Below are positions 14,197 to 14,940 of a stretch of DNA of 14,940 bases, piece after piece (positions within the stretch are counted from its first letter, which is position 1; each line of letters starts with the position of its first letter). Origin of the DNA: JBIOYL01 sp044870185. Lineage in GTDB: Bacteria; Actinomycetota; CALGFH01. The stretch spans positions 1 to 14,940 of the forward strand of contig JBIOYL010000200.1 of assembly GCA_044870185.1 (NCBI GenBank), in the 5' to 3' direction. Both the position numbers and the translations under genes were made by a program. A model generated the notes under the pieces. It was not told the origin of the DNA and made no database searches. It saw only the letters and a list, made by a program, of their open reading frames with translations.

Positions 14197-14628
14197 ATGT
14201 CAACACGTTGGCCAAAAGACCCGCTGCTTCGTAGGGGAAGAAGCGTCGTCTCCAAGCTGCATGTCCACTTGGTCTTCACCACCAAGTATCGGCGCGATGT
14301 CCTCACCGCCGCGATGCTCGACCGCTGCGAGCAGGTCATGGGGGCGGTCTGCGCCGACTTCGGCGCCCAGCTCGTCGAATTCAATGGCAAGGGCGACTAT
14401 GTCCACCTGCTCGTCACCTACTCGCCTACCGTCCAGCTCTCCCGGCTCGTCAACTCCCTGAAGGGTGTCTCCTCCCGGCGGTTGCGTCAGGAGTTCCCTG
14501 AGCTGCATCACTATCTATGGCGCGGGCATCTGTGGTCACCGTCGTACTTCGCCGGTTCGGTCGGCGGCGCGCCCCGGGCTGTGCTGCGTCGCTACATCGA
14601 AGACCAGCGCCGACCCGAGTCGGAATGA
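14197..14628 (+). CDS. tnpA: IS200/IS605 Y1 transposase TnpA with altered HUH motif
   Basis: This 143-residue single-strand DNA transposase has the family landmarks L-H-V-H-L-V-F-T-T-K-Y-R-R (21-33), L-V-N-S-L-K-G-V-S-S-R-R-L-R-Q-E-F-P (84-101), W-S-P-S-Y-F-A-G-S-V-G-G (113-124) and the nucleophile Tyr133 in R-R-Y-I-E-D-Q. The metal-binding HUH motif, normally D-H-V-H-L-L, is D-Y-V-H-L-L: residue 68 is Tyr (TAT at 14398-14400) instead of His. One C-to-T change would produce this. Loss of this His is expected to weaken or abolish cleavage and joining of the ends. Length and the rest of the protein are normal, so the change looks recent or selected. The message is probably leaderless from TAGCAT (14185-14190). 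Confidence 0.93.
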   Translation: MSTRWPKDPLLRRGRSVVSKLHVHLVFTTKYRRDVLTAAMLDRCEQVMGAVCADFGAQLVEFNGKGDYVHLLVTYSPTVQLSRLVNSLKGVSSRRLRQEFPELHHYLWRGHLWSPSYFAGSVGGAPRAVLRRYIEDQRRPESE

Positions 14629-14661
14629 GGCCGCGTCTGCGGCGCGGGCGGCTATCCCTCC

Positions 14662-14677
14662 CGGCCGTGAACGGCCG
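14662..14677. repeat. Left-end hairpin of the IS605-type element
   Basis: CGGCCG, TGAA, CGGCCG forms a perfect 6-bp stem whose loop reads TTCA on the minus strand, the same loop as in the right-end hairpin at 700-719 and contained in the one at 13033-13052. It lies 33 bases past the tnpA stop, where a left-end TnpA recognition hairpin is expected. The remaining bases to 14780 hold the unlocated left tip and nothing else I can identify. Confidence 0.6.
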
Positions 14678-14780
14678 AGGCTCCCACTGCACTTCATTCG
14701 CTGAACGGCGCCACCCAGCCGGCCTCGAGGCCGGCCAGCGTCGGCGCCCCGCGCCGGGGTCCTGACGGCCGGGCGTCGGC

Positions 14781-14940
14781 TCAGGACCTCGGCTGCTCCT
14801 CGCCGCCGGCCACCCGGCCGCCGGCCACCCGGCCGCCGGCCACCGGGCCGCTGCCGGTCGCCCGGCCGCTGCCGGTCGCCGGGTGCCTGCCGGCGCCGAC
14901 CGGCTCGCGCCTGCCGGGCACGCGGCCGAGCACCTCGTCG
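14781..14940 (-). CDS. C-terminus of an unassigned protein with short peptide repeats (partial)
   Basis: A frame runs from the window edge to TGA at 14783-14781. It gives 52 residues beginning D-E-V-L-G-R-V-P-G-R-R-E-P-V and ending G-G-E-E-Q-P-R-S. The middle is made of two A-T-G-S-G hexapeptide units and three V-A-G-G pentapeptide units coded by tandem DNA repeats. Codons have G or C in the third position throughout, as in a real high-GC gene, and no competing frame looks better. The start and main domains lie outside the window, so I cannot name the family. The low-complexity tail is probably a flexible linker or dispensable end. Confidence 0.5.
   Translation of the reverse strand, partial: DEVLGRVPGRREPVGAGRHPATGSGRATGSGPVAGGRVAGGRVAGGEEQPRS
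14803..14883. repeat. Two adjacent tandem repeats (15 bp x3, 18 bp x2)
   Basis: CCGCCGGCCACCCGG is repeated at 14803-14817 and 14818-14832, and with one change at 14833-14847. It is followed by CCGCTGCCGGTCGCCCGG at 14848-14865 and a near copy at 14866-14883. All units are multiples of three, so the minus-strand frame stays open. The two unit types share their start (CCGC), which suggests one arose from the other. Confidence 0.85.

Larger units (their letters stand above)
13025..14700 (-). mobile_element. IS605-type element with divergent tnpB and tnpA
   Basis: The tnpB (minus) and tnpA (plus) genes diverge, with terminal hairpins outside both: right end 13033-13052, left end 14662-14677. 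I place the right tip at GTCAA (13025-13029), read on the minus strand as TTGAC, the kind of pentanucleotide at which related TnpA proteins cleave. The left tip lies near 14690-14710 but cannot be fixed without an empty site. The element sits directly on the 3' end of the propeller gene. TnpA appears to be catalytically damaged. Confidence 0.8.

Noticed and set aside
1..14700. A composite transposon bounded by the two IS605-type elements
   Set aside because: The elements belong to different TnpB subgroups with different right ends, and this superfamily moves as single-strand circles rather than as composite units.
14803..14883. CRISPR-like array from regularly spaced GC repeats
   Set aside because: Units are adjacent without spacers and keep a reading frame, so this is a coding tandem repeat. 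No CRISPR array or tRNA gene was recognised anywhere in the window.

Overview
This is high-GC DNA (well over 65% GC by eye) with the habits of an actinomycete. It has a pair of WXG100/EspC-like (type VII secretion type) proteins, GTG starts, four-base start/stop overlaps, probable leaderless transcripts and IS200/IS605 elements. Actinomycetota is an inference from this style; no rRNA or other marker gene is present.

Layout. Positions 1-729 are the right part of an IS200/IS605-type element: the C-terminal part of a TnpB nuclease and its right-end hairpin. Positions 829-2297 hold two overlapping plus-strand genes, an EspC-like helical protein and a longer WxG protein with a glycine-rich hydrophobic segment. 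Convergent to them on the minus strand is a block read right to left: a macro-domain protein (7921-7379), the two halves of a heterodimeric ABC exporter (7136-5292 and 5295-3337, stop and start overlapping) and fdhD (3154-2285). The exporter halves show complementary degeneracy: one has lost the catalytic Glu and switch His, the other has lost the canonical LSGGQ. A GGGAAC-N18-GTT motif, typical of SigR/SigH-type ECF promoters, lies in front of the exporter and argues for a start inside the longest reading frame.

Positions 7981-9587 hold a decayed CoxL/xanthine-dehydrogenase-type molybdenum subunit with three single-base frameshifts and at least three internal deletions. Next is a divergent pair, an alpha/beta hydrolase (minus) and a TetR regulator (plus). 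Between them are two near-identical 13-bp palindromes placed over the two predicted transcription start regions, a readable local regulatory circuit. The hydrolase has Tyr where the catalytic His is expected.

A 350-bp gap with a strong hairpin leads to a membrane-anchored PEGA plus seven-bladed YVTN-type beta-propeller protein. Its last codons and stop appear to come from the right end of a second, nearly complete IS605-type element (about 13025-14700). That element has divergent tnpB and tnpA with overlapping -10 boxes. Its TnpB triad is intact, but its TnpA has Tyr in place of the first His of the HUH motif, so the element looks immobile while keeping a potentially active RNA-guided nuclease. 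The window ends in the C-terminus of an unassigned minus-strand gene made of short peptide repeats.

Short GC-rich tandem repeats occur at several gene ends and starts (5063-5303, 7277-7416, 14803-14883), which suggests local slippage. I see no complete new defence or biosynthetic system. The most informative points are the regulatory circuit, the asymmetric exporter with its ECF-type promoter, and the TnpA-dead/TnpB-intact element.
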